The notes under the pieces: model-generated
Seen by the model: the letters and a program-made list of their open reading frames with translations, nothing else
What the model was told of the DNA's origin: nothing
The model's database searches: none
Part shown: positions 1 to 11,097 of the stretch, piece by piece
Layout of the letters: every line of letters starts with the position of its first letter
Numbering within the stretch: the stretch's first letter is position 1
Made by a program: the position numbers and the translations under genes
Assembly (NCBI GenBank): GCA_024036415.1
Contig: JAMWET010003878.1
Location: 276,001 to 340,000 of the forward strand
Reading direction: 5' to 3'
DNA length: 64,000 nt
Source of the DNA: Prochilodus magdalenae
Lineage: Eukaryota; Chordata; Actinopteri; Characiformes; Prochilodontidae

Positions 1-3000
1 GACAAGAAAAAAGGGTGGTGTTCCAATGTGACCAAAACATGCCCCAGATTCGTGTTTGATGTGGAAAGGCTGACATATGACTTTTGAACATGAATTGGTC
101 TATAATAAGTCTCATCTGTAATCAAATAAAATTTTTCATTGTGTAAGGATACGATGGTTGGTCCACTTACAGATTAGGAGGTCTACAGTTTATTGTTTAG
201 ACCTAGTTGATGCTTCATTCTTCATCTTACTGAGGTAAATACAGCCCCTGCAGTAAACTGTATTAAAGATTACATGATATTTTATTAACTGATTAGTATT
301 TTCCAAGTACAGTTAGCAATGAATGGCCAGCTTCACGTGGCCAGATATGATGGTGAGTCTTTATGTTATGTTAGTGATGCCAGCCAAGTTGGTAAACATG
401 CTCTGCATGGTTGTCCTAACATAAAAACCTCTGCAAACCGCTCATAGGAAACTGTAGTCTGTGTGAGAGAAGCACTTACTTTTACAGTGTGGTCTTTGAT
501 GACTAAAGGATGACTATGAACATTGACCCAGGCCTAAACCTCTTAAACCTAATATTTCCTCAATGCCACTCTGTCACGCTAAAAGGCTCAGTCACAACAC
601 GTAAAGTAACAGCTTTTCTTTAGGCATATATACACATACAGTGCATACACCGCATAGTTTGTACAAATGAGCAATGCAGTTAGACAGAAATCCATGTCCA
701 TCAAACCATGCAGTGGTCATCAGTAGCTATGAGTTTTGTTGATTCCCTGTGTACATGTAGGTGAGGTGTCAGAGGCTAAGAGCAGTACCAACTTAGTGTT
801 GCACGATATGCCATTAATAGGTGTTACAGTACCCATTAAAAACAGTACAATATCACATTGTATTGGTACCTTTGCTATTAAAATGAAAAATAAAAGAAAA
901 GCGCCATATTTTCTCTGAGCTGCATTGATGTGCCACAGGGGGCAGTGTTAGCGCACATTGCTCTGCTTCCACTCCCTGCAGGCAGACTCTGCACGTCAGA
1001 TGACAAAATGAGAGACTGATAATGCAAGTGCTGTTGCCGAATAGGGCCGTCCACGAATATTCTAATTTTGCTTATATACATGACTTGTAAAAAACAGAAA
1101 TTTGATAAGAAACGATATCTGTACGACAGTATCACTAAATCATGATTTAAACTGAAATTTATGTCTAGCTGAAATTAATTAGTAACAACAAAAACCATTT
1201 GGTTATGAGGACAGAGACTTTGCAACTCAACTCGGCCATAGAAAGAGTGAATTGCACTCTGGGAAATCTAATAAGCCTTGCATGGAAACGCTTCAGAGCA
1301 GCACCTAAAGGTTAGCTGATGATAAAACTGTGAACCTCGAGGCAAATTCATGTTTTCCCCCCTTTATACTTACAGTGGCTGCAGTGTTGTTTGGTGCTGC
1401 ACACTTTCTTGTGCAGCTGCGGAAGACATCATTTGTAAAGGAGGACTCAGTCTAAGGGCGAATACATTAAGATACTGCAGTTGTTTGTATATGGACAGTA
1501 GGGAAATGTGCCTACCAATATTATGGGGGGATAGAAATGTTGTGATTAGTATTTGAACGGACTCTTCTACATTATCTTTACTGTGGCATCATATTAGATC
1601 ATCCTGATGTGCCTCGCAGTGGCTACAATGTTTAGGCATGCTCATGTTTGATTGGCTAATAGGGATGGGACTATCTAAAGGCTTATGCCATGACATGCAA
1701 ATACCGTAGTGCCAGACACGGAGGAGGTGAGAGCTGATCAGTGTGCTAACAGTAAGTTATCAGGGTTAAGGTTATCTGGTAGTCCAGATGCACAATTTTG
1801 TCCTCAAAGAGTCCTCAACTCCATTTCATTTTCCCAAAGACTGCCCCTGAGGAACTGACAAAGGGAGACGGCAGAAATTAGTCTATTCTTAAACATAGTT
1901 TACCCACGTCTGATTAGCAACAGGTTATGATAAAGCATTCTGCTTAATTCACATATGAGGTAAGGGAAAATATACACGACTTGTAGACAAGACAAGACAT
2001 GCTGGAGTCAAAAATCTGACTCTTTTGCAATCAACTCGCCATCTGTAGTTCACTTACTTCAGCATGGGAGACAATGTAGTCTTTCATCTGATTTACTCCT
2101 GCACTGCACCACATTGCAAAACGTAATTTTGAATCAGTAGTTTTATCACCAACCAGACAACAGAGCGCATGTGTAGGTAGTAAACTAACTAGCCAGTAGT
2201 CACATTGATTAAAATTAAAACCTGCTACCAAACACCAGCCTTTCTGCTGTGAAAAACAAAGCCAACTGATTTCAGTTAACAAAGTTAGCTAGCATTAACT
2301 AGCTGATAAGCCTAGCTTCTTTTATGAAAACATAAAACCGGCAAATATATTTAATTGTGTGTTGAATTTCAGACTAGAAATCCCACAAAATAGCCACCAT
2401 TAATGATGTATGTGCACTGCAGGAAACACAGCAGCAGGCTAGAGAGGAAGAGCAGACTGATGAGGAAGGTGGATCTTTAGGGTGAGGTATTAATTATAGT
2501 TGATATAGTTATATTTTTTATTGATTTTATTTATTTATTCAAGAAAAATAAGACCACAAAGCATTATATCACATCTTATGTTCATAAGAGTTTTACTCAT
2601 CTAGGGGAGGCATGTGTCCCAGCCAATGCTGAGACCAAACCTAAGGCCTCGGGTTCTGTGTTTTTTTAGAAGGAATAATTAAACATCAGCTTTTAATATT
2701 TTTGGCAGCTCTATTGCTGACTGGCCACAGCTTGTTGAAAAATCAAGTGCATAAAACGAAAGATTATAATTTCTCATATGAAGCCAACAGTCAGGGCAAG
2801 CTCATGGACACAAGCCCTGTCTACAAAACCTTTTTTAAAACCTGCTTAGAGCAGATGAGCCAACATGTTCGTATGGCATAGAATCTTACCAACACGTCAT
2901 GCTGACATGTACAAAGAATTCAAAGAGAAACTATGAAAGCTAACGTAATTACTTTATGCTCATGCCCTCGAATATAAGTCTATATGCAAATCCAACATTC

Positions 3001-3310
3001 ACACCGGTAACATTAACTTTAACATACCTTGCCAGCTACTAAAATCAGGCATTCACAAACATGGAGACAACAAAAACACCAGTTATAAATAACCATGTTA
3101 AACAAGCAGGACTGGTAATGGTAATGATGACATGTACCACATGTGTATTATGTAATATTAACCTGGTTAATCAGGGATATCTGATTGGAAATATGAAGTT
3201 AAGCTTTAAAGAAAGATTACTTCATACATTGTAAATGCTTTAGTAACACCAGGACCGTCATCTGATTACACTGACATACCAAATTCTTGGGATAACAGGA
3301 AGTAAATTGA
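1..3310. other. intergenic, nothing specific recognised
   Basis: AT-rich unique-looking sequence. No open frame here belongs to a family I know. Perfect POU octamers (ATGCAAAT) occur near 1695 and 2983. The stretch around 797-880 resembles the end of an old hAT-like repeat, but only weakly. Confidence 0.6.
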
Positions 3311-3311
3311 T

Positions 3312-3567
3312 TACAAAGTGATGTCACCTTGTGGGACATCTGGGAATGTCCGCATGAGTGAAACTTGGTGGGTAGGTTTGACTTCATGGAAAAAGCTAAT
3401 CATTTAAGTTTCACACTGTGACGTGAGCAAGGACGGGCCTTATCGCTATACCTGACTGACCCATTGCGGACATTCAATGAGCAGTGACACCTTACATGAG
3501 TAATCCTGTGAGTGCCAGCACTATAGGCAGACAGCTGCACGGTGCAGCACTACACACACACACACGG
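3312..3567 (+). mobile_element. Tc1/mariner-like fragment, internally deleted
   Basis: This stretch aligns by eye with the better-preserved copy at 9250-10088. TGGTGGGTAGGTTTGAC at about 3368 matches the copy's region near 9310. CCTTATCGCTATACCTGACT at about 3437 matches 9386-9407. TGCGGACATTCAATGAGCAG at about 3464 matches 9703-9723. Roughly 290 bp between the last two blocks are missing here. The 3' part is also absent: the match fades into a CA-rich stretch at 3551-3566, beside the fold-back element. No coding capacity remains. Confidence 0.7.
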
Positions 3568-3577
3568 GTGCGCTTCC

Positions 3578-3863
3578 CATAGTTGGAATGATACAGCTGC
3601 GAAGCAATTGTTTCCCAAAACCATAGTTGGAACTACGGAAGTAACTAACTACGTTAGCAACTTACATAGTTGGAACGACACAGCTGCGACGCAAATATTT
3701 CCCAAAATCATGGTTCCAACTATGGAGGTTACCACGTTGGTAACGTACATAGTCCGAACCATCGTTAGGCGACACGGGTGTTTCCCAAAACCGTAGCTCC
3801 AAGGAACGTTCACCAACACTGTCGTTAAGTTGTGTAGTTGGAACGACAGCTGTAGACCTGTGG
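3578..3863 (+). repeat. left arm of fold-back element with ~85-bp tandem units
   Basis: Three head-to-tail units begin with CATAGTTGGAA or CATAGTCCGAA. Each contains a TTTCCCAAAA block and a GTTCCAACT/GTTGGAACT palindrome-like pair. The arm ends near TGTAGACCTGTGG. Confidence 0.7.
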
Positions 3864-4715
3864 TTAGAAGCTTAGCTAGCCTAGCACACACCACATGGGG
3901 CTTGAACAAAAATGCATCGTTAAACTATCTGAAGTACGACCGTATCCTGAAACCGTCATACTTTGTTGGTACCACAGTAGTTTGAACTATGTTAGTTTGA
4001 ACCGCCATAGTTCCAAATGTGTTTGGTCTGACTTTCACACCGGAAAACGCAAAAACAAACAAATCTATAAACCTGTAATATAAGGCCAAAATATATGAGA
4101 ATCCGTATACATATTAACGTTATATTTACGCTACTCATGTTTCTTCATATTGTAAACAAATAGTTTTCCACTGACTACCAGTCATGGTAATATAAATAAT
4201 ATTACAACAGAGTAATTAATAATAGTAGTAATAATAGTAGTAAATAATAATATTAACAATAAAACCATAATAATGTTGATTTCCATTGTAAATGTAATAT
4301 TAATAGCGTGGCGTTGGAAAAGACGCAGCCGAGGCGGTGGGAAACATTTTAACTCTTTCACTGTATATCAGGAAGGGCTTCCAAAATGGGAGGAGCTAAT
4401 AAGCAGAACAGGACCCGTGGTGGGTTGTTGAATGGCCTCAACCACGGCCAGGTCACTAATAACACAGGTAATCACGTAAACGGTACATAATTAACACACA
4501 CTTGATGACATTTTTTAGGCTAACGTTACACCCACACGCGTTACAGTGATTTGATAAATCCAACTGTACTCATAAACACAAACATATATCAGGACATTCA
4601 TTAAGAACTGCATGTCTACAGCAGTTGATGTTCTGAACGTTCGTACCAGAATACGTACATTATTTAGATCACTGACAGGTCTGCTCCTACTGCGTCCTGC
4701 GTCATCATCACCAGG

Positions 4716-4936
4716 AGGTCCACAGCTGTAGTTCCAACTACGCAACTTAACGACAGTGTTTGTGAACGTTCGTTGCAGCTACGGTTTTGGGAAACACCTG
4801 TGTCGCGTAACGATGGTTCGAACTATGTAAGTTACCCACGTGGTTACCTCCATAGTTTAAACCGTGGTTTGGGCAAACACTTGCGTTGCACCTGGTTCGT
4901 TTCAACTATGTAACGTAACGTAGTTCATTTTAGTCC
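4716..4936 (-). repeat. right arm of fold-back element
   Basis: Reverse complement of the inner two to two-and-a-half units of the left arm. It runs from AGGTCCACAGCTG to about TAGTTCATTTTAGTCC and is shorter than the left arm by about one unit. Confidence 0.7.
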
Positions 4937-5395
4937 AGACCACTAGCCCCACTGTATCTCTCAGCAGCAGGTCTGGCTTGTCTCTGCTTTATCCAAACCC
5001 GAAAAAGATGCTGCAAGACACCGACTCCACAATGGTGATGTTTACTTACAGTGAGTCTAACACAGACAGTTTATAAGTGAATATGACAGCGGTGTATGAG
5101 ACAAATACCTCTGATATCTCTGGAAATCTGTATATAAAACAACATTCAGCGCCATTTTACTGTCAGAGAAGAGTAGTAAAATCGCTCAGTATCATATGTA
5201 CACAGTAGAGTTTTACAGTTTTGCTTCCACATTTAATTTTACCCCACTGGTTAATAGAATAGATACAAGGTTGTAGGGATGTCTTAAATTCATAACTCCT
5301 TGTAAAATTCTTAAAATAAAAATACTACAATTCTTTAAAATACTAATTACAATTTACAAAAGCATATACAAGTAAATGTCTCAAATTACATTTCA

Positions 5396-5541
5396 GCACC
5401 CTGCATCCTGCAATGGATTGGCGGCCTTTCCAGGGTGTTTCCTGCCTTCCGCTTATTGAACGCGGGGATAGGCTCCAGTACACCACAGCACGACCTAAAA
5501 GGATAAAGTGGTTTGGAAAACGAGTGAGTAAATAAGTGAAT
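5396..5541 (+). repeat. fish SINE/LINE 3'-tail repeat
   Basis: Contains TGCAATGGATTGGCGGCC, CCAGGGTGTTTCCTGCC, GATAGGCTCCAG and AAAGGATAAAGTGGTTTGGA in order, and ends in GAGTGAGTAAATAAGTGAAT. This is the very common fish non-LTR tail (consensus roughly GATGGACTGGCGACC ... GATAAGCGGTTTAGAAGATGGATGG). Two further copies lie at 20807-20942 and 46865-47122. Only the 3' part is present here. Confidence 0.75.
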
Positions 5542-8500
5542 CATCTGCATGGATTACAGCGTCATTAATGCAAATGAAGCTGATTCATCATTTGCGTTCA
5601 AGTCTCTGCCTATATCCATGTGTTACAAAAATGAAATTAATTTTGATTAAATCAGATCAAGTAGTTTGTAGATTATTAAAAGTGGTGAAGTTTGCACTCT
5701 TTCCTGAAACTTTGGTAAACAAAGGCCAATATGACGGGTGTAGGCTGCTTTGCAATTACATTTGTATATACATTTACCGTCTTAATTTCTGTACATTAGG
5801 TTAGAAAATATGAGACTTTTTTTTTTTATGAGACATTTTGTTTTTGCCATGGGTTTACTCATCACTGAGCATATCAAAACAAATTCTTATATTGGGACAT
5901 ATCTTATACTGCATATACCTTGTTGTTTATTTGGACCTGTCATTTATCTAGAAACAAACCCTGGTTTTAGTGGCCTTCTACAGGCCGTGCCAACATTTAA
6001 TTACACTGACATTTCTACTTACAAAAATATATCTGCGATAGTTTTATTGTTATGGGTCTTAAACATTTTTAAAGTATTTGATGTGTTTTTATGTTCAACT
6101 CACTTATTTTGTGATAATTTTTTAATGTATCATGTTCTATCACAGGCTGTGCCCATAAACATAATCAAGTCTTCTGACTAGCTGACCCTTCGCCATTGTC
6201 ACTGAGGGCAGGCGTAAGCCTTTATCCAGTGTTTGCCATAGTGCAAAAGCTGTTACCCATATCAGCTGGTGGTCTTTAGTCCACATAATCTCCACTGGAG
6301 AGGGGAAGCGCAAGTCATGCTGTGTGCATCCCCCTCCATAAACGGACTCCTCCTGGTTAGGTCTACTAAATGGAGGAGATCTAATAGCCTGGAACAAACA
6401 GTGTAGTCACCTTGCTTAATGGATGCCAGTGGGGCAGCAGGCTGATATGATGTGAAGGGGTAAGGAGAGATGACGTGCTCTAGAGTGGGATTAAGCTCCT
6501 CTAGCCCCCCCGATGGCCAGGAACCACGTTGCTCCTGCTCTTCACCGCTCAAGTAGGGTTACAAGTGTTATTACTCCCGCCATTTAGGACCACCTGATCC
6601 GGAGAGATTATTAAATTAACCACAGGGCACTGGCTGTCTATTTAGGGGAACAGAAGTCACTCCAGGGGCCGCATATTCTGTGCAGTAAGATCATAAAAGG
6701 CCTCGCCTTTGTGCTGCTTCAGGGGGAAATGACTACAGGTTCTGACCCAATTTGACTCTCAGAGGCTTCATATTACCCTCAGACAATGCGCCCCTTTACG
6801 GGTGATGATACATGTATTAGAGTGGGTGTATTTTGGTAAGCCTATGTTTGAGAGAGAATTTCTTCTGTCACAACAAAGGATTACCAGCAGTGTCGTATTG
6901 CTATTGTCATTATAGTTTGGTTCTCACTTTTAATTTCAAGTACAGTACCTGGGTCATGCGACATGGGTTACTGGTAAAAATCAGAACGGGAAAAGTTGTA
7001 ACACTGAACATAGCATCTGTTTACGGAGAAAGCTCTGGCCTTGGTCAAAAAGAGCCAATCGTCTTGCTGGTTATGCCACGAGTGAGTAAGGTTTAACAAT
7101 TTGGTGGTGCTAAAATCCCATCCCCAGCGTCGTTGTGGAGATCTTCGCAAGCTGAAAAGCTGCTAATTAGTGTGTTAATTAGTCAGATACTAGACCATTT
7201 ATGAGGTTTTATCAGTGATATCAAATATGTTTTTGAGTATTTTGTTATCTCCTTATTCAAGGACATAAGAGTCTAGCCTTATATGGCTGCAAATTTGCCT
7301 TTGGTTAAGCCAAATGTGACTTTGGGTAATCAGCCAATGCACTTGTATAATTAACACTGTGCTGTGTCAGTGAAACACCTTGCTAACACTTTTGCAGTGT
7401 ATTGTTGTAATATATTGCTACACCTTAATGAAACTATATGAAATAGAGAGTGTAAAGTTTGTAGTTGTTCATTGATTTCATTAATTGAGTGCTTGCAAGC
7501 CATGATTGGCAACTGCTGCTAAGTGCTTTACAGTCTGCAGCATGTATTAGCATCATCCCTCCAAACCGCCTGGACAGGATGTCCTACTATTTAAGCTATG
7601 CTTCTCAAACAGCAGATCCGCTAAATCATTGTCAATAAATAAATATGATCATTCCCTGCGCAGACAGCTGTTTGTGACAGCTTTGTTGTCTTGACTGGCT
7701 GCATGCTGTCAGTCTCGCAGCGCTAGAAGTGAGTTTTATACACTCTGACTGCTAGCTGGGGAGCGGAGGACATTTGCACATGAATCAATTGTCAACATCA
7801 CTGCTTTCTGACAACTCGGCGACAGCTCTGAATCGCAGAGAAGCGTTCTTCTGCACTTTCCCTCTTTGCTCCATCCAGAGTTTGCTCGGCATCTCTTTTC
7901 ATTTCTGTACACCTATGTGATCTGATGGCAGAATATCAAGGTGAGCTCATTATTATAAAGAACAAGAGTGTGGAAGCCTCAGAATTATGAAGGTAAAGAG
8001 GACAGAAAATCAGATGAAGCCTATTTTTTTCCCTTCCACATCCACATTTGCTCTTTCAACAGCTACTTGAAAGTGAGTCAGTCAGATTATGATTGAGGCT
8101 CTTGTTGCTGAAGATAACATTTGCTAAATCAGTCACTGTCTGACTCTCGCACTCCATTTGCAGACAACTTGAAAAGCCCTCTCCAACTTGGCTGTTTTGT
8201 AATGCTCTGTCATTCATGCAGCATTTGTGAGGGACGAAATGAATAGATAAGCAAATAAGTATAGGCACTGCATGGCCGTTTATGATAAAGAACCCTGCTT
8301 TTAGCATAAATAACACATTGCATGCAGAATCCTAGGTAGTTGCTGGAAGGACAGATCTCTGCCTGTTTTGGATGTCTGGTTGACCAGTAAAACAGATCAT
8401 ACAGTAGATTGTATAGTGCTTAATTGGACAGATTAGTCCTTGACCTTGAGTAACCCCATCCCTTCACATTTTGAAATTTTCTGAGCAATAACAGAAGCAT

Positions 8501-9249
8501 TGCAACTGATCAGCTAATTAATTAGCTCTTGTGTGTCCGAGCAAGGGCCTTACACTTGCTTCCATACAAGTGCACTGCGTGATATGATTAAGCAGTTAAC
8601 ATCCTACCATTCTCTGTGGCATATGTAAGAATACTGAGTAGCTCACTTGACCTCTGTTTTAGATTAAGAAGAGCAAGAGGAACAGTGACTAAAATAAGGC
8701 ACACACATTAGGTATGCGTGCTCTGTCACATTTAAGACATGTCAAGGGTCAATGAGCGGATATCTGGTTAACTTGGAGGAGGTAATAAAAAAAATTATTT
8801 TAGCTGAAATTATTCTAGAGCTATTGCATACCTTTCTAAGGTGACAAAACTTGTTTTATCAGTAGATTTTCATATCTGCCGTACAAGCAGCTGAGCTAGA
8901 ACTAGTCCCCGACTAGCCCATAAAAGCTTTGCTGTTTCTAATCTGTAGCTCCAAGGGAACTCATGTACAACAGTAGAAAATATAAAAAATACAGAAAAAC
9001 GATTTGTAATTAACTGACTACTTAAACTAGCCACCAGCTTAGCCCATAAAAGCTTTGTGATTTAGCCTTCTCAATCACAACAATGGAAGTGCACCCATAT
9101 TCAGGTCTTTGCATTTCTGTATCATGTTATATCATGTTAATCAAATCCAATACGGGCGCCTTGAACTGTTAACTAGTACCTGAGTACTCATGTTGTACAT
9201 CCCTAATCTGCATTTAGATCCATGAGAAATCCATTTACAGGTAAGTAAA
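5542..9249. other. intergenic, no gene recognised
   Basis: No credible exon. The open frame at 5810-6181 (123 codons) is AT-rich with no known domain. An imperfect direct duplication of about 18 bp (TAGCCCATAAAAGCTTTG) occurs at 8914-8931 and 9040-9057, 126 bp apart. A POU octamer lies near 5568. The rest is unremarkable. Confidence 0.6.
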
Positions 9250-10088
9250 TACACTGATGATAAAAAAAAAATAGTTGCGCTCAGAAGGAATGAACCGACA
9301 GGAATGGAATGGTGGGAAGGTTTGAAATCATAAGACATGATTTGTGTTTACTGCTCAGTCGTGCCTATAACTTAAGCACCTTAAGGACCTTATCGGTGTA
9401 CCTGACTAAGGTTGTGCTGTTGTGTGGCCTTTCCTTTCTGACTTATGCTGTTGTGTTTGTACCATCCTTTGCACGCAAAGTACGTTCAAGCAGTTTGAAG
9501 AGTTTGAGAGGGCTATAGGATGTGAGATGGTCTTATCGACATATTTGTGTGTCATACCGGTCGTGTGAATATTGCCATTACATGCTGTTGGTGGCAGTGG
9601 ACAGAAGAGGGCACGCACCAGCAACATGAAGGATCTGGAAGACTGCAAATGGAGACAACCGACAAAGTGCCCGACACAAGTGGAGTGACCCAAAAGCCAT
9701 GCCTGCGGACATTCAGCGAGCAGTGATGCCCTCCATGAGTCATCCCTATTGCCAGCACCACTGGCAGACCACTGTACGCCACAGGACTACATGCACACTG
9801 AGCATTATGATGACTGTCCTTAGCACCGCGTCAGTGTTGCATAAAAACTGCAGTGGTGTCATGCCAGACTGTCATGGAGTGACTCAGAATGGCAGCAGGT
9901 CATCTTCAGTGACGAGTCCCGCTTTTGGCTTGGTGGAGATGATTGTGTGGAGGTACTGTTGTCAGCACCAAGATAAACACTCTGTTGTCACACGTCATGC
10001 CTCCAAAATGTCTTTACCTTACTTCTGAATAGCACTGCAATCCGACACATCCTTCTGGGTGGAACTATTTGTTTTGATGTTAAGTGTA
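9250..10088 (+). mobile_element. Tc1-like transposon, decayed, both terminal repeats present
   Basis: The ends are imperfect inverted repeats. The left end reads TACACTGATGATAAAA...ATAGTTGCGCTCAGAAGGA (9250-9288). The right end, reverse complemented, reads TACACTTAACATCAAAAC...ATAGTTCCACCCAGAAGGA (10050-10088). TA at each edge fits the Tc1 target site. Inside, about 9887-9950 translates as EWQQVIFSDESRFWLGGDD, the second catalytic Asp block of Tc1-like transposases. Upstream remnants are frameshifted, and the third catalytic D/E region is missing. At about 840 bp it is shorter than a full Tc1 (about 1.2-1.6 kb). It is non-functional. Confidence 0.85.
9887..9953 (+). pseudogene. Tc1-like transposase remnant (FSDESRF block)
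   Basis: This frame gives EWQQVIFSDESRFWLGGDDC. The D in FSDES is the second Asp of the DDE/D triad in Tc1-family transposases, usually seen as EWxxVxFSDESRF. Flanking sequence in the same frame is broken, so this is a fossil inside the element at 9250-10088. Confidence 0.8.
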
Positions 10089-10799
10089 TCACAATTGCTG
10101 AAAATAACAAAAAGTGATTTCTAAATAATTTACTACAGCAACTAACTGTGTTTAAGGTTTTTATTGAATGTAACTTTGCTAGGCTAGATATCACTCCCAT
10201 TAGCTACCCCACTCACTGCACCGCAGATCATTCTATGTTTTGTAAGACAGAATATAAAATATCGAAACAATAAGATTTGTGTTAGTTAATGTTATTTCAC
10301 TCATTATAAAACTTAAAAAAAACATTATTAAGTTTGAGTTTAGAATTGTTCAGATGTTTTGCATACCTCCATATCATCACTGCCATCTATATCAACAGAA
10401 ATCATATTGTCTATGTATCAGGTTTATTTAACTGTTCAGTTATGTGAAGTCTAGTCTTGAATGTCTTTTGAGCATTCATCATTAAGAGTGTGAAGGTATG
10501 ATTATTTTTCTTATATCAAAAATGCTTAAATCAACCTCTTCATTAAACCAACTGTTAAAATGTGTTTTCTGACAGAATTCACCTTAATAATGGTCATCTG
10601 TGGCTGTTATATTAGTCGAACCATGTCTGTATTCAGATTTATCTATTCATCCGGTGTCACTGTAATATATGTAACCATGTGAGTTTAGCAGTTTCTGTAA
10701 AGTGGATGGGTCTCCTAACATCAGATCTCAAATCGGTTCAAATCAAATGGGTGAGGCCAGTCATCCTCTGAGTAGAGAGTTTCCAAGCCATTTTGTGCT
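10089..10799. other. intergenic, nothing recognised
   Basis: AT-rich sequence without a known repeat, motif cluster or credible open frame. Confidence 0.6.
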
Positions 10800-10893
10800 A
10801 ATTGTGATTTTTCACACAGAGGAATTTGTCTTCCGCATTTAACCCATCCGTGAGGTGAAACATACACATACACACACACTAGTGAACACACAC

Positions 10894-10907
10894 ACACTAG
10901 GGGGCAG
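10894..10907 (+). promoter_or_regulatory. CTCF-like motif inside a dispersed repeat
   Basis: ACACTAGGGGGCAG matches the CTCF core CCNCNAGGNGGCAG at every fixed position except the first. It sits inside the dispersed repeat at 10800-11097. Motif match only; no binding evidence. Confidence 0.4.
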
Positions 10908-11028
10908 TGAGCACACTTACCCGGAGCAGTGGGCAGCCCTATCCACGGCGCCCGGGGAGCAGTTGGGGGTTAGGTGCCTTGCTTAAGGGCACCTAAGTCG
11001 TTACTGTCAGTTCAGGGAATCAAACCGG

Positions 11029-11074
11029 CACCCACCACCCCCCCACCACCCCCACCCCACCCCACCCCACCCCC
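11029..11074 (-). repeat. C-rich (CCCCA)n tract, G-quadruplex-capable on minus strand
   Basis: Repeated CCCAC/CCCCA units. The minus strand has more than four runs of three to five or more G separated by one or two bases, which meets the standard G-quadruplex pattern. Confidence 0.8.
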
Positions 11075-11097
11075 GGTCACAAGGCTGGTTCCACATG

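Larger units (their letters stand above)
3578..4936. mobile_element. fold-back (long inverted repeat) element, family unknown
   Basis: The left arm (about 3578-3863) and right arm (about 4716-4936) are reverse complements over about 200 bp with high identity by eye. For example, TTTTGGGAAACACC in the right arm near 4785 mirrors the left arm near 3790. The left arm is built from tandem units starting with CATAGT at 3578, 3665 and 3748 (87 and 83 bp apart), and its outermost unit has no partner on the right. More unit-like pieces (AGTTTGAACTATG, CATAGTTCCAAA) lie at 3975-4017. The ~850-bp centre is AT-rich with ATA/AGT runs at 4190-4275 and encodes nothing recognisable. It looks like a non-autonomous DNA transposon. 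I cannot identify target duplications or the superfamily. Confidence 0.7.
10800..11097 (+). repeat. common teleost interspersed repeat
   Basis: Holds the blocks CGCATTTAACCCATCCGTGAG, GGCGCCCGGGGAGCAGTTGG, GGTGCCTTGCTTAAGGGCAC and, after a C-rich tract, CCGGTCACAAGGCTGGTTCC. These are in the order of a dispersed repeat seen very widely in fish genomes. Two small CACACACACTAG units near 10872-10900 are part of it. The C-rich tract at 11029-11074 replaces the usual text before GGTCACAAGG and looks like a secondary simple-repeat expansion. Confidence 0.75.

Noticed and set aside
780..900. Possible hAT end (TAGTGTTGCACGATATGCC...)
   Set aside because: Suggestive of fish hAT ends but too decayed and no opposite end found.
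937..955. CTCF-like CCACAGGGGGCAG
   Set aside because: One base short of the proper core spacing, so it aligns poorly with the motif.
5810..6181. 123-codon AT-rich frame
   Set aside because: Hydrophobic only because it is T-rich; no family, no splice context.
9699..10028. 109-codon open frame
   Set aside because: Lies in the Tc1-like element but in the wrong frame; the real catalytic remnant is read in another frame.
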